The notes under the pieces: model-generated | What the model was told of the DNA's origin: nothing | Seen by the model: the letters and a program-made list of their open reading frames with translations, nothing else | Databases searched by the model: none | Shown: one piece after another, positions 1-11,938 of the stretch | Layout of the letters: every line of letters begins with the position of its first letter | Numbering within the stretch: the first letter of the stretch is position 1 | Source of the DNA: Warburgia ugandensis | Taxonomy: Eukaryota; Streptophyta; Magnoliopsida; Canellales; Canellaceae | Length of the DNA: 64,000 nt | Direction of reading: 5' to 3' | Assembly: GCA_035236585.1 (NCBI GenBank) | Contig: CP141132.1 | Coordinates: 42,101,880-42,165,879, forward strand | Made by a program: the position numbers and the translations under genes

Positions 1-962
1 GGGTCCAACTACGCCCATGACCTCACTGTTATGTGGTCCCTGGGTACCTGAGGACACTCAATCATAGCCTCAACGGGGCCTATGACACGTCGACCCAGTG
101 CCGTGACACCAGTGGTAGCCCCCTGTACCACATGCAGTCGACGTAGGACCATTGCCCTTTTTGGGCGTGGTACCCATCCACTTAATAGTGGTAGAGGCTG
201 GAGGCCAACCCAAACCTCTCGGCATAGCGCCCACGAGCTTATCAGCCCAAATCATAATCAGATCAAACAAGTGAAAACCTCTTTTTCAAAACCTGTCCTC
301 TTTGGGTCCCTCACAACTGCCTACCCAGTGTCTTTTGGGCACTCTAATGTCTTTTGGTAACCCTCAAGGACACGCAGTCTTTCAAAAACTCAATGCTTCA
401 CAAATCATACCATGTATGCAATTGTTTGCAAAACATATTTATGCCTAATGTATATGCAATTATTTTCAAAACATATCTATGCATAAAGCATTTTTCATAT
501 GTATGCTGAATTAAGTCATGCTAAACAAGTCATATACTTAAAAAATGCATTCTTAAAACAATCATGGCTCTTTTAAAAAGTCTAGTAGCGATAAAGCACC
601 TACCTGGCTAGGTCGCGCTAACCCCTTTGTCCTCGTACGCCCCTGGACATGGTTTGGGGAATCAAGGTTAGTTTGGCCTATCTTTTATAGGTTTTAGAGT
701 AGTTGTTCTTACTACTTAGGCATTAAGGGTTCATCCCCATGCCTATGGGTGTCCTAAAGTCCTAATTGGGCCTTGGTATCATTAGTTTTCCCAAGGTCTA
801 GTGGCCACGCGCCACCATCCTATTCTAAGGGTCGTGCCCACCTTAGATTGGGCCTTGATTAGGGATTTTATAGCTTGGGTATGTCCACGTCGTCGACATG
901 GACACAACGCCTTTTGCGGTGCCTCAATCGGAGCTCTAGATCTTAGTATCACATGTACATAA

Positions 963-1093
963 GGGCCTTTAAGAGGTGGAAATCCCAGAATGCTAGCGCG
1001 CTGTGCGTCAGCGGCATGTGCCCCAGCGGGACCTTAAGAGGTGGAAATCCCCGAATGCTAGCACGTTGCGCGTCAGCGGCATGCGCCCAGTGG
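963..1093. repeat. Tandem duplication, ~65-bp unit, in LTR
   Basis: Two adjacent copies start at 963 and 1028. Both carry AAGAGGTGGAAATCCC, then GAATGCTAGC and GCGTCAGCGGCATG. They differ at about eight positions, and no clear third copy follows. It lies in the GC-rich middle of the D-family LTR. Confidence 0.9.
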
Positions 1094-1508
1094 GCACATC
1101 TGCAGACGCGCTGGATTTCCCTCCAGTCTTTTCCTTTTGCGAGCACGTCCATGGACGCGCCCGTTTGGTTCTCTCCAACGCGGTCGACGTGTTCTGTGCG
1201 GTAGGGAGCGTTTCGCTCGTTGGGGGACCGGGGTGTCCTTGGGATGCCTTGGTTTGACCGTGTTGAACCAGTGCGGCCCAGGGATCGTCCCTGGGTCCTT
1301 TGTGACTTTCTAGGGCCCATTTTTGCATGATTTTTCATGCAAAAACTTAGGGAATTTGAGCCTAGGACTAATGTGAAGATGGGTTTTGAGGGATCTTGGG
1401 CATACCTAGCTCGTTGCTGGGTTTTTCTCCACGTTTCTCCTCTTGGTTGCTTCTCCAAAATGGGTTTTTTTCAAGCTTTTGGGCTGCCATTAGAGGCGCC
1501 CAAAAGTT

Positions 1509-1518
1509 CTATTTATAG
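1509..1518 (-). promoter_or_regulatory. Predicted TATA box of D-family LTR
   Basis: CTATAAATAG on the minus strand. The same relative position, just downstream of an inverted repeat and the GGGG...CCCC module, holds a TATA-like motif in the other D-family LTRs (about 26551, 35051, 47665, 63773). This is a prediction by position and sequence only. Confidence 0.55.
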
Positions 1519-2327
1519 AGCTATAAGATGGTTTTGGAGGGGGCTCTCACCGCCCTTGAATGGCGGAGGAGAAACCTCCAGAATGGTGGTGATTTCTCCT
1601 CCAATCACTGCCATTCTAGAACGCTTTAGGGGGTTGAAGATGAGGGGTGCCCGTATCAAAACGGGCCCCTGTGTTTTGCAGGCTAAATCCGTTTTCTAGT
1701 AAAAATTACATTTTTGCCCCTGAACTTCAAAGGGCCATAACTTGCTCATTTTAACTCCGTTTTGGGTGATTTTGGTCTTGTTGGATTTATTTTTCTGATA
1801 CACACCTAATGGTATCATTTTCAGGACCAAATTTCTAGGTTCAGTCAAGGTGAATAGTGAAATGACCAAAATACCCTTTTCTTCAAAAACTGAACTTTTC
1901 ATTGCTAACTTGGGATTTTAATATTACAAAATTGAAGTCATTACAGTAATAAGCACTGTCACTCTTTCCTTGTGCCAAATAGTGCTAGGAAAGCTAGGAG
2001 GAGTCCTAGAATTGTATAACTAAATATGTGTTTGTATTGTTATAGATCCGTGATTGATCGGGAGTGTGTACGTGAACTGAATGAAGTATTTATGTCAGTG
2101 AACTAAAAGATCTCCATTTGAGTTAGGTGGAATTAAGATTGCTGATTTTTTTCTATATATGCATGTGTATATGAATTTTAAGCATTGAAACAAGTCTTTT
2201 CAGTTTATATGAAAAATAAGACGAATGAGCATGCTGAAATTGAACCATGATTAAACTGGTCATGCATAAGCTATGTATTATTGTGAACCATGTGAGAAAT
2301 ATAAGACTGATACGAGGAACTGATCCT

Positions 2328-2650
2328 TGAGGTGTGTCTTTGGGTTTAACCCACTGCACCGACTCACTGCACTAAAAGAGGATAATCAGAAATAATGCCT
2401 TGAGGTGTCTCTTTGGGTTTGGTGTGTCTTTGGTTTAACACACTGCGCCAACTCACTACGCAAAAATGGGTTAATTAGGAACAATGCCTTGAGGTGTGTC
2501 TTTGTTTCAGTTATGTCTTTGGATTTAACCCATTATGCTGACTCACTGTGCCAAAACAGGTTAATTAGGAATAATGCCTTGAGGTGTGTCTTTGGGTTTG
2601 GTGTGTCTCTAGGTTAACCCACTGTGCCGACTCATTGCGTCAAGAGGATA
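2328..2650. repeat. Minisatellite, ~89-90-bp unit, four copies
   Basis: Copies start at 2328, 2401, 2490 and 2580. Each begins TGAGGTGTSTCTTTG and contains an AACMCACTGYGCCRACTCA-like block. The first copy is 73 bp and lacks the GGTGTGTCTTTGG segment. The last copy runs into single-copy sequence at about 2650. It lies within the B-type LTR, and no equivalent array is visible in the other B-type copies here. Confidence 0.9.
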
Positions 2651-2992
2651 AAATGTCTATTGTGTACTTGATACATGCAATGATGCATTGGTATATGATA
2701 TGTGAAATGGCTCGAAAGAGCAAAGGTTGGTATCAAGAACTATAAATGAGTTGTAAGTTTGACACGTGACTGCATACTTTGCATTTCAAAGAAAGTGTTT
2801 AGTACTGATACATTAGTATTTCTTCCATTTTGGCATGGATTCATGATTTTGATGAATGTTGAATGATTCAAGTTAAATGATAATTGAATTGTGTTTTCAT
2901 GATTTGACATGGACAAATTGATTTATATAAAATTATCATGATTTTGTTTATATAAAATTGCATCTTATTCCACCTACATAAGCGATTGCTTG

Positions 2993-3024
2993 CTGAGGCA
3001 TTGCTTTGGTTTACAATGCCTTAG
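2993..3024 (+). promoter_or_regulatory. LTR hairpin, copy 1
   Basis: Stem CTGAGGCATTG / CAATGCCTTAG around a loop of about ten bases. The same position in other LTRs holds stems with compensating base changes (13975-14013, 23922-23953, 42860-42891, 51543-51582). Function unknown. It lies about 600 bp before the LTR end. Confidence 0.6.
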
Positions 3025-3623
3025 ATACAAAGAATAGTAATAGGTTTGGCATGTTGGCAATATCTCAGAACAGAGGACTCCCAAGGAATAGGTGCTATTT
3101 ACTAACTGAGTGCACCAACAAAAGCTTTGGAAAAGGACAGGTAAGAATTGGTTTTTAATATTGAAGTTATGGTATCCAATCAAAAAGAGACTACATTGTA
3201 TGTAATTATGGGCATTTGGAAGACTTATGTGACTGGGTTGTGCTGTGGAGGTTCTAGGCATGTTTTGTTAATGTAAATTGTTTTTATTTTGCTAGATGTA
3301 TGAAAAGGAGATAGAGTCTCCATTTATGTTTTAAAATGTCAATGAATGTTTATCAAGTACTTCACAATGACATGCGTTAAATGTCATATGTCTAAAAAAT
3401 AGAGAAAATTCTATAGGATTTTTGGTAGAAATGAGCACTCATTTCACCGAAAATCCCTATTTTTGAGAAAGAAAAATGACACTCGGGATTTTTCAAAGTG
3501 AATTTAAAAGATAAGATTCTTTTGCTGTTGTTTACCCTTTAGAAATGATTTGATTATAGTTTGAGCATGCTAAGTCAATGTCTTTTGAATTTAAAAAGTG
3601 TCATGAAAACTCGGGTCATCACA

Positions 3624-4782
3624 TTTTTAGTTTTTCTCCTATAATTTCTAGGGTGAGCTAGGGTAGATGTATGCTGGGGATGATAAGTGGGGAATTGGAT
3701 GGTTAGGATGATAATCAAGATAGCGTTTTCAAAGAGGAAATTAAGGTGATAGGTGGCTGTCTTTTGGAAGGGAAGTAGGTAGGAGCTGCCAACTTTTTAG
3801 GAAGGAGCATTTCCCCCTTAAAAAATCATTGAACACCCTTGGAATAGGGAAGGTAGGTGGATGGATGAGGCAGGAAAGAGAAAGAAAAGTGGTAGGAAAA
3901 GAGATAAGTAGGAAAAAGGATAGGAAAGTGAGATGAAGTTGGAAATTTTAATTTGCTAAGTGATTTCCTAGGAAGTTGGGATTGGTTGGTTGGTTGGGAT
4001 GGGAGTTTAGGAAGGTGGAGGAGTCTTAGAATGGTAGGACTCTTGAATGAAAAGTGAAATTCGTGGTGCATACTAGGGGTGATGTGGAAAGTGAGAAAAA
4101 AGTGGGATATAAAGAGAAAACATGCAAAATGGAAGTGTCTATATCCTATTGGTCCACATGCCAACTTATCCTAATGAATTTTCCCTTAATTCTCTTCAAA
4201 ATATCCCTTAGGATCTCATGGACAATCCTTCAACTTCTCCACCAATCATGGCCTTCTATTTAGCTTAGCTTCATACCTCAATCCCTTGGCTCTAGTGGCT
4301 TGAATGGTTTAACTTGTCACCTTCTCTCATGGCCTATATGGTTAAGGTGGCTTGAATGGCTCCGATGCAAAGGAGGTGAAAATGCATAGCATACTTTATA
4401 GGCCCACTTTGGCCACCTTTAGCTCCTTTAATTGAATCCATTTCTTGATCTTCACCTCAATCTCATGTTGGATTGATGATTCTTAGGCTTTGACTTAATC
4501 TTTTGATCTTGATCTTCAATGTTCATCTTGATTGATCTTGGCCACCAAATCACCATCTCACTTCCTACAAAAAGTAAAAATATTTAATTAAATACTAAAA
4601 AATTATGATTAATTACATACTTATCTTAGATTAGCCTCTGGACCTACAAAATGTCAAACTTTTACTTCATTAGGTCAAAAATACATGTCTTATGAATTTT
4701 GGTCTAAAACCCTAATTTACTACCATAAGTTACAACATGTGTACTAATTGGGTGGTTTTTATGCAAAATTAAACACTTCACA
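3624..4782 (-). mobile_element. 3' LTR of the Tat element (truncated)
   Basis: The minus-strand start is TGTGAAGTGTTTAATTTTGC at 4782, matching the 5' LTR start TGATAAGTGTATAATTTTAC at 11938. About 0.9 kb corresponding to 9705-10650 is missing on the left, where the B-type LTR ends at 3623. Short frames inside it are not genes. Confidence 0.85.
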
Positions 4783-4800
4783 CCCCCCAGCCATCGTTTT
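4783..4800 (-). other. Polypurine tract of the Tat element
   Basis: On the minus strand, GATGGCTGGGGGG directly precedes the 3' LTR start. This is the expected place and composition for the plus-strand priming site. Confidence 0.75.
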
Positions 4801-6590
4801 GCTAGTCTTGAGAAAAACATGTGAAAAATTAATTTTTAAAACAAGATACAAAGTGCCACTTTCGTAGGTATTCACGGTTGCATTTAGCACATGCAACAAG
4901 TCTTTGAACCCCTAAGTTACCCCTAGTAGACGAGTTAGGCCTCGTAAGGTTTTACAGTGAATATACCCACAAAATTCCACAAGATTGAGTCCCCTATTTT
5001 GTCTCAGAGTATCCTCATTCATTAGCACCTTATTAGTTTTTCACAACTTAATGGAGAGGACTGACAAGTCTACAAATTATATATACATTAAAGGCATCTT
5101 AATCTACTTATTTCTTGGGGTGCATGTGTGTGTACAGCCACATAAGTCATAACTTCTAATTAGATAAACTCAAATTCTATTGGAAATATGTTTTGGCCTC
5201 AAATCCTCTCAAGTATACTCTTAGAAATGAAGCTCTCAGATAAAGGTTTGAAGATATTTCTCTCATTATATGATTAGATCCAACAAGCTAATGGTTCACA
5301 TAAATTTTCAAATGCTATGAGACAAAGGAAAGTGATCCTTAAGAGTGGATGTTATTAACAAGAATAGTAGAGGTAGTTTACCTTAATTCGTTCTTTTTAT
5401 TTCCTCCTTAAGGCTATGTTCCACCTAAGATCCATAGGTCTTTAACTGGGACAAAATGTAGGCTTAGGACAGATTCAAAAAAGAAGGGTATAAGGATTTC
5501 AAAGGTTCAAAAATGAGTAGAGATTTTCTATTTGATTACTGGACAATTGATCATTGACCGTACTGAAGTGAATTTCCTTTGTATTATTGTCTTTTCTTTC
5601 AATTCTTCTCATCTTTGTCGGATATCTCTTTCTTTTGACTTTTTTTTTTTTCTGTTGGCTGCTTTGAAAGAAAGACATTTAATGTTTCCCTTCACTTCTT
5701 TAACTTTTTGCCCTTTTCGAAATTTATCTACTCATTTTGAAAATGGGTAATGGTTATTTATTTTTTTGGTTTATTTTGGGTTAAGGTAAATGGGGTTAAG
5801 AAAGGAAAAGGCTTCATAATAGGGTCAAGAGGTTAACTAGTGGTATACTATATTTTGTAAGTTTTATGTCTCTGGGCTGAACAATGATGGTCTATTTCAT
5901 TCATTAGGTTTCTTAAAACCTATCAGATTCAATAAAATTTTTTGGAAAGAAAACTATTACTCCTATTTATTCTTGATTGCTAACCAAAACAAGGATAAAT
6001 CACTTTAAAATATGTAAGCTGACGAAAGAGTGGAATTACTTGTAACTATCTTCAAAGAAGATAGTCTCTACGGCTCATTAGGTTATAGGTCTCCACTGAT
6101 TTTCCTTAAAGCCTCTAAGTCATACCTTTTTATTATTCTCAATTATGTGCTGTGTGTAAATATTTTTCAAGAATTAACTTTCATAAAGTGCTTCAACACA
6201 TGAGTAATATAAAAAACTAGTCATATACACTCCCATTAAGAGATGAAAATAGTAGAATTACTAAAATTTTAAAATCCAATTCTCATCATAATAAGTAAAA
6301 TCTTCCTCTTAAAACTTCTTTTCTTTCTTTCTTTCTTTTCTTTTTTCATAATAAGACAATAAAAACTCAGAATCTCATGTATATCTACACCCCCAACCAA
6401 AACTAAACATTGTCCCTAATATTTTGATGTATAGGACATCTACATGATAAATAAGTGATGCAGGACCATGAGACTCTAAAAACCCTAGGTTGCCTCCTAG
6501 TAAGTGATAAGTTCAACGTCTTTAGCCAGACATTAAAAATTAAAATTATGATGTGTAAGATAGGCCTCCAGTGAATCAAAGGTAGACAAT
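4801..6590 (-). other. Non-coding 3' internal region of the Tat element
   Basis: About 1.8 kb of AT-rich sequence between protease and polypurine tract. I see no RT, RNase H or integrase motif in any minus-strand frame, and the longest frame (5532-5750, plus) is low-complexity. A pyrimidine microsatellite lies at about 6320-6345. Confidence 0.6.
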
Positions 6591-7210
6591 GGTGGAAGAA
6601 CTTTCATATTGCCAATGGATAATTTCAATATACCATTTCTACAAATTTATGATTGTGTTAGATATTACCAAAAATGGACATCCAATAATTATTAGGATCT
6701 GACTACCAGGGTCTAATACAGGCTGGGTATCTAGTACAATGAAATTAATAGGTAAATAGAATTGGTCCACTTGTTTTAATACATGCTCAACCGTACCATG
6801 GGGAATCTTAATTGATCTATTAGCTAATTGTAATGTGGTGTTAGTTGGTTTAAGATCACCAAGCCTAAGTTTCTCATAGATAGAGTATGGCAACAAGTTA
6901 ACACTAGCTCCTAAGTCTAGCAATGCCTTGTTTATGACATGTTTTTCTAATTACAAATGAAATGGTAGGACACTTAGGTCTCTAAACTTAGGTGGGTCTT
7001 GTATTATATTAAAGAGCTCACCTGCTCAGTGAGGAAGACTTTCTTTTGCACATTAAGCTTTCTGCTTGTCGAGTAGAGCTCTTTAAGAAACTTGGTATAA
7101 GCAAGAATATCCTTTATAACATTGAGTAATGGAGTACTTATTTGTACATGTTTAAATACTTTCATTATCTCATTGAAATTTATTTCTTTCTTAACCTTTC
7201 TTAGTAATTG
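6590..7210 (-). pseudogene. Tat/Athila retropepsin (protease) remnant
   Basis: Encodes the aspartic protease segment of a Tat/Athila-group polyprotein, which would release the gag products during particle maturation. The best frame is 6639-6923 (94 codons). It has the active-site region LDLGASVNLLPYSIYEKL, with glycine where the family has the loop after the catalytic Asp, and the flap-like part ending in IGCPFLV. Upstream on the same strand (about 6960-7200) another frame holds the gag-protease linker, recognisable by LNVQKKVFLTEQV. At least one frameshift and several stops separate these parts. There is no continuation into RT. This is a dead fragment of the Tat element. Confidence 0.8.
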
Positions 7211-7904
7211 AATGAATGGGGCCTTATGCAGACACTCTAGGCTTAGATGGAGTAGGAGGTTTCTGTCTAATCTCTTTCTCCTGTGTTTTGGCTTTTCATT
7301 CTCCTCTTCCTTTTCCTCAATATGCCTTACTTTGTTATCAACCCACTTCTAAGGATTCTAATAGACTTGGCTTACTCATGGAGTCTTTGTCAATTAGATC
7401 TAATTGGCCCTTAAGATTGGGGATGGGCTGACTAAGGAACTTTCCTTTTTCCCTTTCACTTAAAGATGAATGCAATTGACCCATGTCCCTCTCTAACCTA
7501 GCAATATTTTATTGACTCTCATTCTAGGTTTGATGCAAGGCTTTAATATTTTCATTAATTTTTTCCATGATATATTATGTATTATCCTCCATTGATGGTT
7601 TTTGTGTTTATTGGGGCAATTGAAAATCTAGTGGTTGCTGTGAACTAGAAATATTAGGAAAGTGTTGAATAGAGAGGTTCTCAGATGTACCATGCTAGTA
7701 AGTATTGTTAGACCATGACAAATTGGGATGCCTAACCCATCCAGGATTATAGGTCTTAGAATAGGGGTTGTTGTTGCTAGAATTGCGATATGCAGCAAGT
7801 GCATTCTCTTGCTCTAAAAGGTATTCAGGGTACACTTTATTGGACGGCAAGCTATAGACAGATGGGATGGACTAAAATAAGTACCACATACATCTTGAGG
7901 AGTT
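7211..7904 (-). other. Degraded gag-protease linker region
   Basis: Lies between the gag and protease remnants of the Tat element. I see only short minus-strand frames with no recognisable motif. This part is usually poorly conserved in this lineage, so loss of signal is expected. The plus-strand frame 7216-7431 is a shadow. Confidence 0.5.
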
Positions 7905-8560
7905 TTATGAGATAGAGTAGTAGCCATGAAAGTTGCAAGTGTCAAGTTTGTGCATTCTTCCACCTAAAGCCTCCACTTTGTTTAATTTTTCAACTACAAA
8001 GTCAAGCTTATAGGATAGATCTATATGTACTCCTATCTCATATAGACCCCCTTTCTTTGGAGGCTGGTTGTTTCTCTCTCTTCTATTTGAATAATCCCAT
8101 CGCTGGAAAGTATCTACCAATGTCTAAAAGAACTCTAAGGCCTCTCCCTCATCTTTTAACATGAGGGCTCCTCCACTTGCTACATCTACCATTTGTCTAT
8201 TTTGAGGTGTCCATGCTTCATTGAAGTATTGAACATGTTTCCATTTCTTAGATGCATGATGAGAGGATTTCTGTAGTAGTTCATTCCACCGCTCCCAACA
8301 TTTGTAATATTGTTCATCATCCCTTTGTTCAAAATTGGTAATTTCAAGATGAAGGGCATTTGTTTTGTGAACGGGGGAGAATTTGTTTAAAAACTTCCTA
8401 GACAGTTGGTCCCATGTATTAATGGAACCTACCTCTAAGGAATTGAGCAATGACTTGGCTTTATGCTTAAGTGAGAATGGGAATAGCTTAAGCCTACTAG
8501 CATCGTCCAAAAAATTTTGGAACATAAATGTGGCATAAATATCAAGAAACTCCTTTAAAT
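7905..8560 (-). pseudogene. Tat/Athila gag (capsid) remnant
   Basis: Encodes part of the retrotransposon capsid, which would form the virus-like particle in the cytoplasm. The 133-codon frame 8124-8525 shows the family order LKLFPFSLKHKAKSLLNSL, then WDQLSRKFLNKFSP, then YYKCWERWNELL and a GGALMLKDEGEALEF end. These are features I know from Athila/Tat gag proteins. A second frame (7905-8120) continues the protein, with a potential zinc-knuckle start TCNFHG that lacks the rest of the Cys-His pattern. The two are separated by a stop at 8121-8123. The start codon region upstream (8526-9600) is degraded. Lineage assignment is good; function is lost. Confidence 0.82.
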
Positions 8561-9674
8561 TTAGGTAGTGTTCTTCTCAATATCAACAATAAATGATAGG
8601 AAGTAATTGGATAACTCTTGACTTTAATTCAAAGTGGTTTGCATTTGTTGGGGGTAGAGCTATGCAAGATGGGGTGTTGAGTTGTAGTGGTGGATAAAAA
8701 TCTCTAATAGCTTTGCGCTCGGCTTCTGCAGGTAGTTCAGCCATGGGCAGAGGAACTTAGTTTCTTTCCCCTTAACTAAAGTTGCATTGAATCTCTGGGT
8801 TGAAAGGTGTTAACTCTAGGTTCTGAGATCAACGCCCTTGCATAAACTATCCTAATCTAAATGTCCTAACTATATGCTGACTCTAACTTTAATTGATACA
8901 TAATAAAATCTTTGTAAGCACTAATCGAGCAGTGTCATGATTATCTTTTCTTAGTGCACAAGTGGTAGTTTCTTAGACCTAGATCTATGCAGCTCCTCCT
9001 TTTATCCCGATTTGGCTGTTGCTTACTAGTTAGGTTTTGCTCAAAAGTGATTAATCCCTACTTATATGCTACTTAACAAAGGGCAAGGCACCTTAGTAGA
9101 CAGGACACTATAACAATACAGCCTATGCTTTGGTTATAGCTGAGCGTAGGCTAACCTTTGTTAAATAGCTACTTCAACTAATGCAACAATCCTAAGTATT
9201 ATGCAATAGTTATAAATGTATGATCTTAATCTATATGAATTATACTACCATCCAAATGAAAAAGTATATGAAATGCTCTTTATACTAAAAATTAAAATTT
9301 AGGTGAGGATTGCTCACAGTGAGGGGTCCATGACGATCAAGTGTGGGCCACCATACCCCACACTTGTCCTATATTATTACAACCCATTTAAAATTTGAAT
9401 AAAATTGAAATTAAATTTATAATGGGCCTCACTACAATTTCACTCAAATCCTAATATAGGAAAGTAATGAGAACCTAATCTACGTTGATAAAGCCATGGC
9501 CCATAGGATCGGCAATGCTCCTTTGTGATTTCCCTCACACAAAAAATCAAAGAAATTGATCAATATGAGGAAAATAACAAATAAATTCAAAAATAATGCA
9601 TAATCCTAAACTAACGCACCCTAAACCTAGACTAGAGGAAAATAATCTAAGGTATGGTCCACTACACAAAACAT
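8561..9674 (-). other. Leader and degraded gag start of the Tat element
   Basis: Region between the primer site and the recognisable gag. It is AT-rich and non-coding in all frames, with no motif seen. Confidence 0.45.
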
Positions 9675-9675
9675 T

Positions 9676-9700
9676 GCAACTCTCGAGCAACAACACCAAA
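9676..9700 (-). other. Primer binding site of the Tat element
   Basis: On the minus strand, TTGGTGTTGTTGCTCGAGA follows the 5' LTR end by a few bases. It matches the Asp-tRNA-type primer site of Athila/Tat elements with several transitions. The position next to the LTR supports the call; the mismatches reflect age. Confidence 0.65.
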
Positions 9701-9704
9701 AACT

Positions 9705-11938
9705 TGTTGTGATTTTTAAGTTAATCTGCAAGCGCACAAATTGGTTGGAATATAGCATGCTAGTGAGGTCCATCTCATAAGGAGTTGAACAAATGTGATG
9801 CTAGTGGTCCCTACTTTAAACTACCTGACCTAGCCAAAATTCAAAAGATCTTTGACCTAAACTAAGAATGGAAACACATTGAAATTAAAAATATTCTAAA
9901 ATTAAAAATATTCCTAAATTGAAACTTTCTAAAAATGAAACTAAGCAACTTTCTAAAATCATGCAAATCTAAGAAAACTAAGCAACCAAATCAACTACGT
10001 AAGTAACTATGACAAAATTAATTACTTTCCTAACTACAAATTAAAAACTAATTAAGATGCAGACTAATGGATTCTAACTACAACTAAATAAGAGTAATAA
10101 AGAAAAACAATCACTAACAAGCAATGGAACGAGAACTACCCAAGTATTATGCATGTGACCAATGAATCGTACGCATGATTTATTGGGTAAAAATGGATCT
10201 AATCTACTACTTTGGAAACCTAAAGCATGCTATCTTACCCTAACATTAACTAAGCTATCTAACAATTTAGTTGGGATTTAAAAATCAAGTGAGCATGAGT
10301 GTATGGTGCTGGAAATTAACATAAACAATCCATCCACAAATTCTAGCTCCATGCTACTTGAATCATCCACTTAAAAGAATATGAAAATATGGATTTAATC
10401 AATTATAATGCAAGTAAGCATTCATTAATAAAGATCATTAACTACTTGGCATAAATATGAATTGAAAATCCAAATAACTTGATTGAATCACATCAAAAAT
10501 TCATCAACATAATGCCCAATACATGTAATCCAAATCTAAGAATTAAATTCTATTACAATGAAATTCACTTGTTCTTAATCACCCCACAACTACAAGCTAA
10601 TTGTTCCAACAATCGATAATGAACAAGCATACTTAAAATCAAGGAAAAATTCGTATAGAACATGGGGCTATATATAGATGAGTGGTTTCTTAACTTAGGA
10701 AAGAGTGAAGACATAAGAAAAGTGGCCCTAGGGTTAGGGTATTGAATGAGGAAGGTTAGGTGAAAGATAAAGTACCAAGATGATGTCATAAACATGAAAT
10801 AAGAGAGATAGGAAGCATGGCTAGCTGGTTTCTAATTTTTAAAAGGATATAGGCATCTTTTTCCTAGAAGAAAAGTGGAGCTCTTTCCCCTCTAATTTTG
10901 TGATATTTGGTTGATGGAAACTCAAGGAATTAGGTAGGGAATAAGGTTTAGGAAAGATATAGAGTTTTGAAGTTTCTTGAATTGAAGTAGATCTAAGGTT
11001 TCCTATTTAGGAAACCTTTGATCACCAAATAAGAAAGTGGGGTGAGGTGGGGAAAATTGATTGGCTAAATGGTTTCCTAAGAAGTAGGGATTGGTTGGAT
11101 GGCTTGGATGGGAGTTTAGGAGGGTGGAGAAGTCTTAGAAAGGTAGGACCCTTGAATGAAAAGTGAAATTCGTGGTGATATTTTTTGGTGAGGCGGAAAG
11201 CGAGGTAAAAATGAGAAAAAGTGGGAAAAACATAAAAAATAGAAGGGTCTCCATCCTATTTGTCCACATGCCAACTTATCCTATTAAAATTTCCCTTAAA
11301 TTCTTTCAAAATATCCCTTAAAATCTCATTGATAATCACCTCAAATTTTCTCCAATCCTAGCCTTCCATTGAGCTTAGCTTAGTGGTTTTGATTGCTAAC
11401 TTTGAGGGTAAAAATGGCTAGACTTCATGGCTGGCTTAGATGTATATCTTAGCTTGGATTCATGGCTCCATCCCTTGGCTTGAGTGTCTTAAATGGTTTG
11501 ACTTGACTTCCTTAGCTTATCATCTTCTCTCATGTCTTATATAGCTAAGGTGGCTTGAATGACTCCCATGCAAATGGTGGTGGAAATGCATGGCTTGCTT
11601 AATGGGTCTACTTTGTTAACTTTTAGCTCCTTTGATTGCATCCATTCCTTGTCCTAAAGATGATCTTGACCTTTGGTTTGATGTTGAAGTGATGATTTTG
11701 AGGCCTTGACTCGATCGTTTGATCTTGATCTTCATTGTTTATCTCGATCGATCTCAGCTATCATATCCCCATTCGCTTACTGCAAAAGGTGATGAACAAT
11801 GAAGTGATGATTTTGCCTCATTAGGTCAAAAAATGCATGTGTTACGAATTTTGGTCCAAAAGCCCTAATTTACCCCTATAAGTTATAACACATGGATAAT
11901 TAATTGGGTGGTTTTTATGTAAAATTATACACTTATCA
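9705..11938 (-). mobile_element. 5' LTR of the Tat element
   Basis: About 2.2 kb. It starts TGATAAGTGTATAATTTTAC at 11938 (minus) and ends near 9705 just before the primer site. Positions 9718-9800 hold the lineage-typical block near the LTR end: a cytosine/guanine-rich 'gcaagcgcac' stretch and a gaggtccatctcat stretch. It matches 3624-4782 and, in opposite orientation, 11939-12655. Confidence 0.8.

Larger units (their letters stand above)
1..1928 (-). mobile_element. D-family gypsy LTR, partial (cut by window edge)
   Basis: Non-coding LTR read on the minus strand. It starts at 1928 with TGTAATATTAAAATCCC and runs off the left edge. Positions 1-620 match the LTRs of element D at about 24950-25540 and 31080-31560 plus 34000-34110. 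The U3 part (about 1500-1800) has the family's order of modules: a 'few bases from Tm-like' conserved stretch, the GGGG...CCCC module at 1643-1670, an inverted repeat at 1565-1602 and a TATA box at 1509-1518. No purine tract follows at 1929, so this is a 5' LTR or a solo LTR, not the 3' LTR of an element in the window. It seems to be inserted into the B-type LTR at 1929-3623. It is clearly more diverged from the D copies than they are from each other. Short Arg/Pro-rich reading frames inside it are chance frames in GC-rich LTR sequence. Confidence 0.8.
1929..3623 (+). mobile_element. B-type gypsy LTR, right-hand part (5' portion missing)
   Basis: Plus-strand LTR sequence ending GGGTCATCACA at 3623, the same terminus style as 52008 and 50063. 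No primer binding site follows, so it is a solo LTR or the 3' LTR of an element lying to the left. It carries the family hairpin at 2993-3024, an 89-bp minisatellite at 2328-2650 and a long AT-rich tail. The left part is cut off by the D-family LTR whose start is at 1928. It abuts a truncated Tat LTR at 3624, so it was probably inserted in that Tat LTR. I see no coding sequence. Confidence 0.7.
3624..11938 (-). mobile_element. Tat/Athila-group gypsy retrotransposon, pol-less and partly truncated
   Basis: The minus-strand element has LTRs at 9705-11938 (5') and 3624-4782 (3', truncated on its inner-left side). The LTRs share long stretches, for instance about 3950-4080 with 11060-11190. Order on the minus strand: 5' LTR, a primer site resembling the Asp-tRNA type used by this lineage, gag remnant, protease remnant, about 1.8 kb without coding, polypurine tract, 3' LTR. 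Reverse transcriptase, RNase H and integrase are absent, and the space between protease and 3' LTR is too short to have held them. The gag and protease frames carry stops and frameshifts. It was therefore non-autonomous after a large deletion or from the outset, and is now dead. Confidence 0.85.

Noticed and set aside
949-1458. 169-codon minus-strand frame
   Set aside because: It spans the GC-rich tandem duplication of an LTR, is not kept in the other D-family LTRs and resembles no protein.
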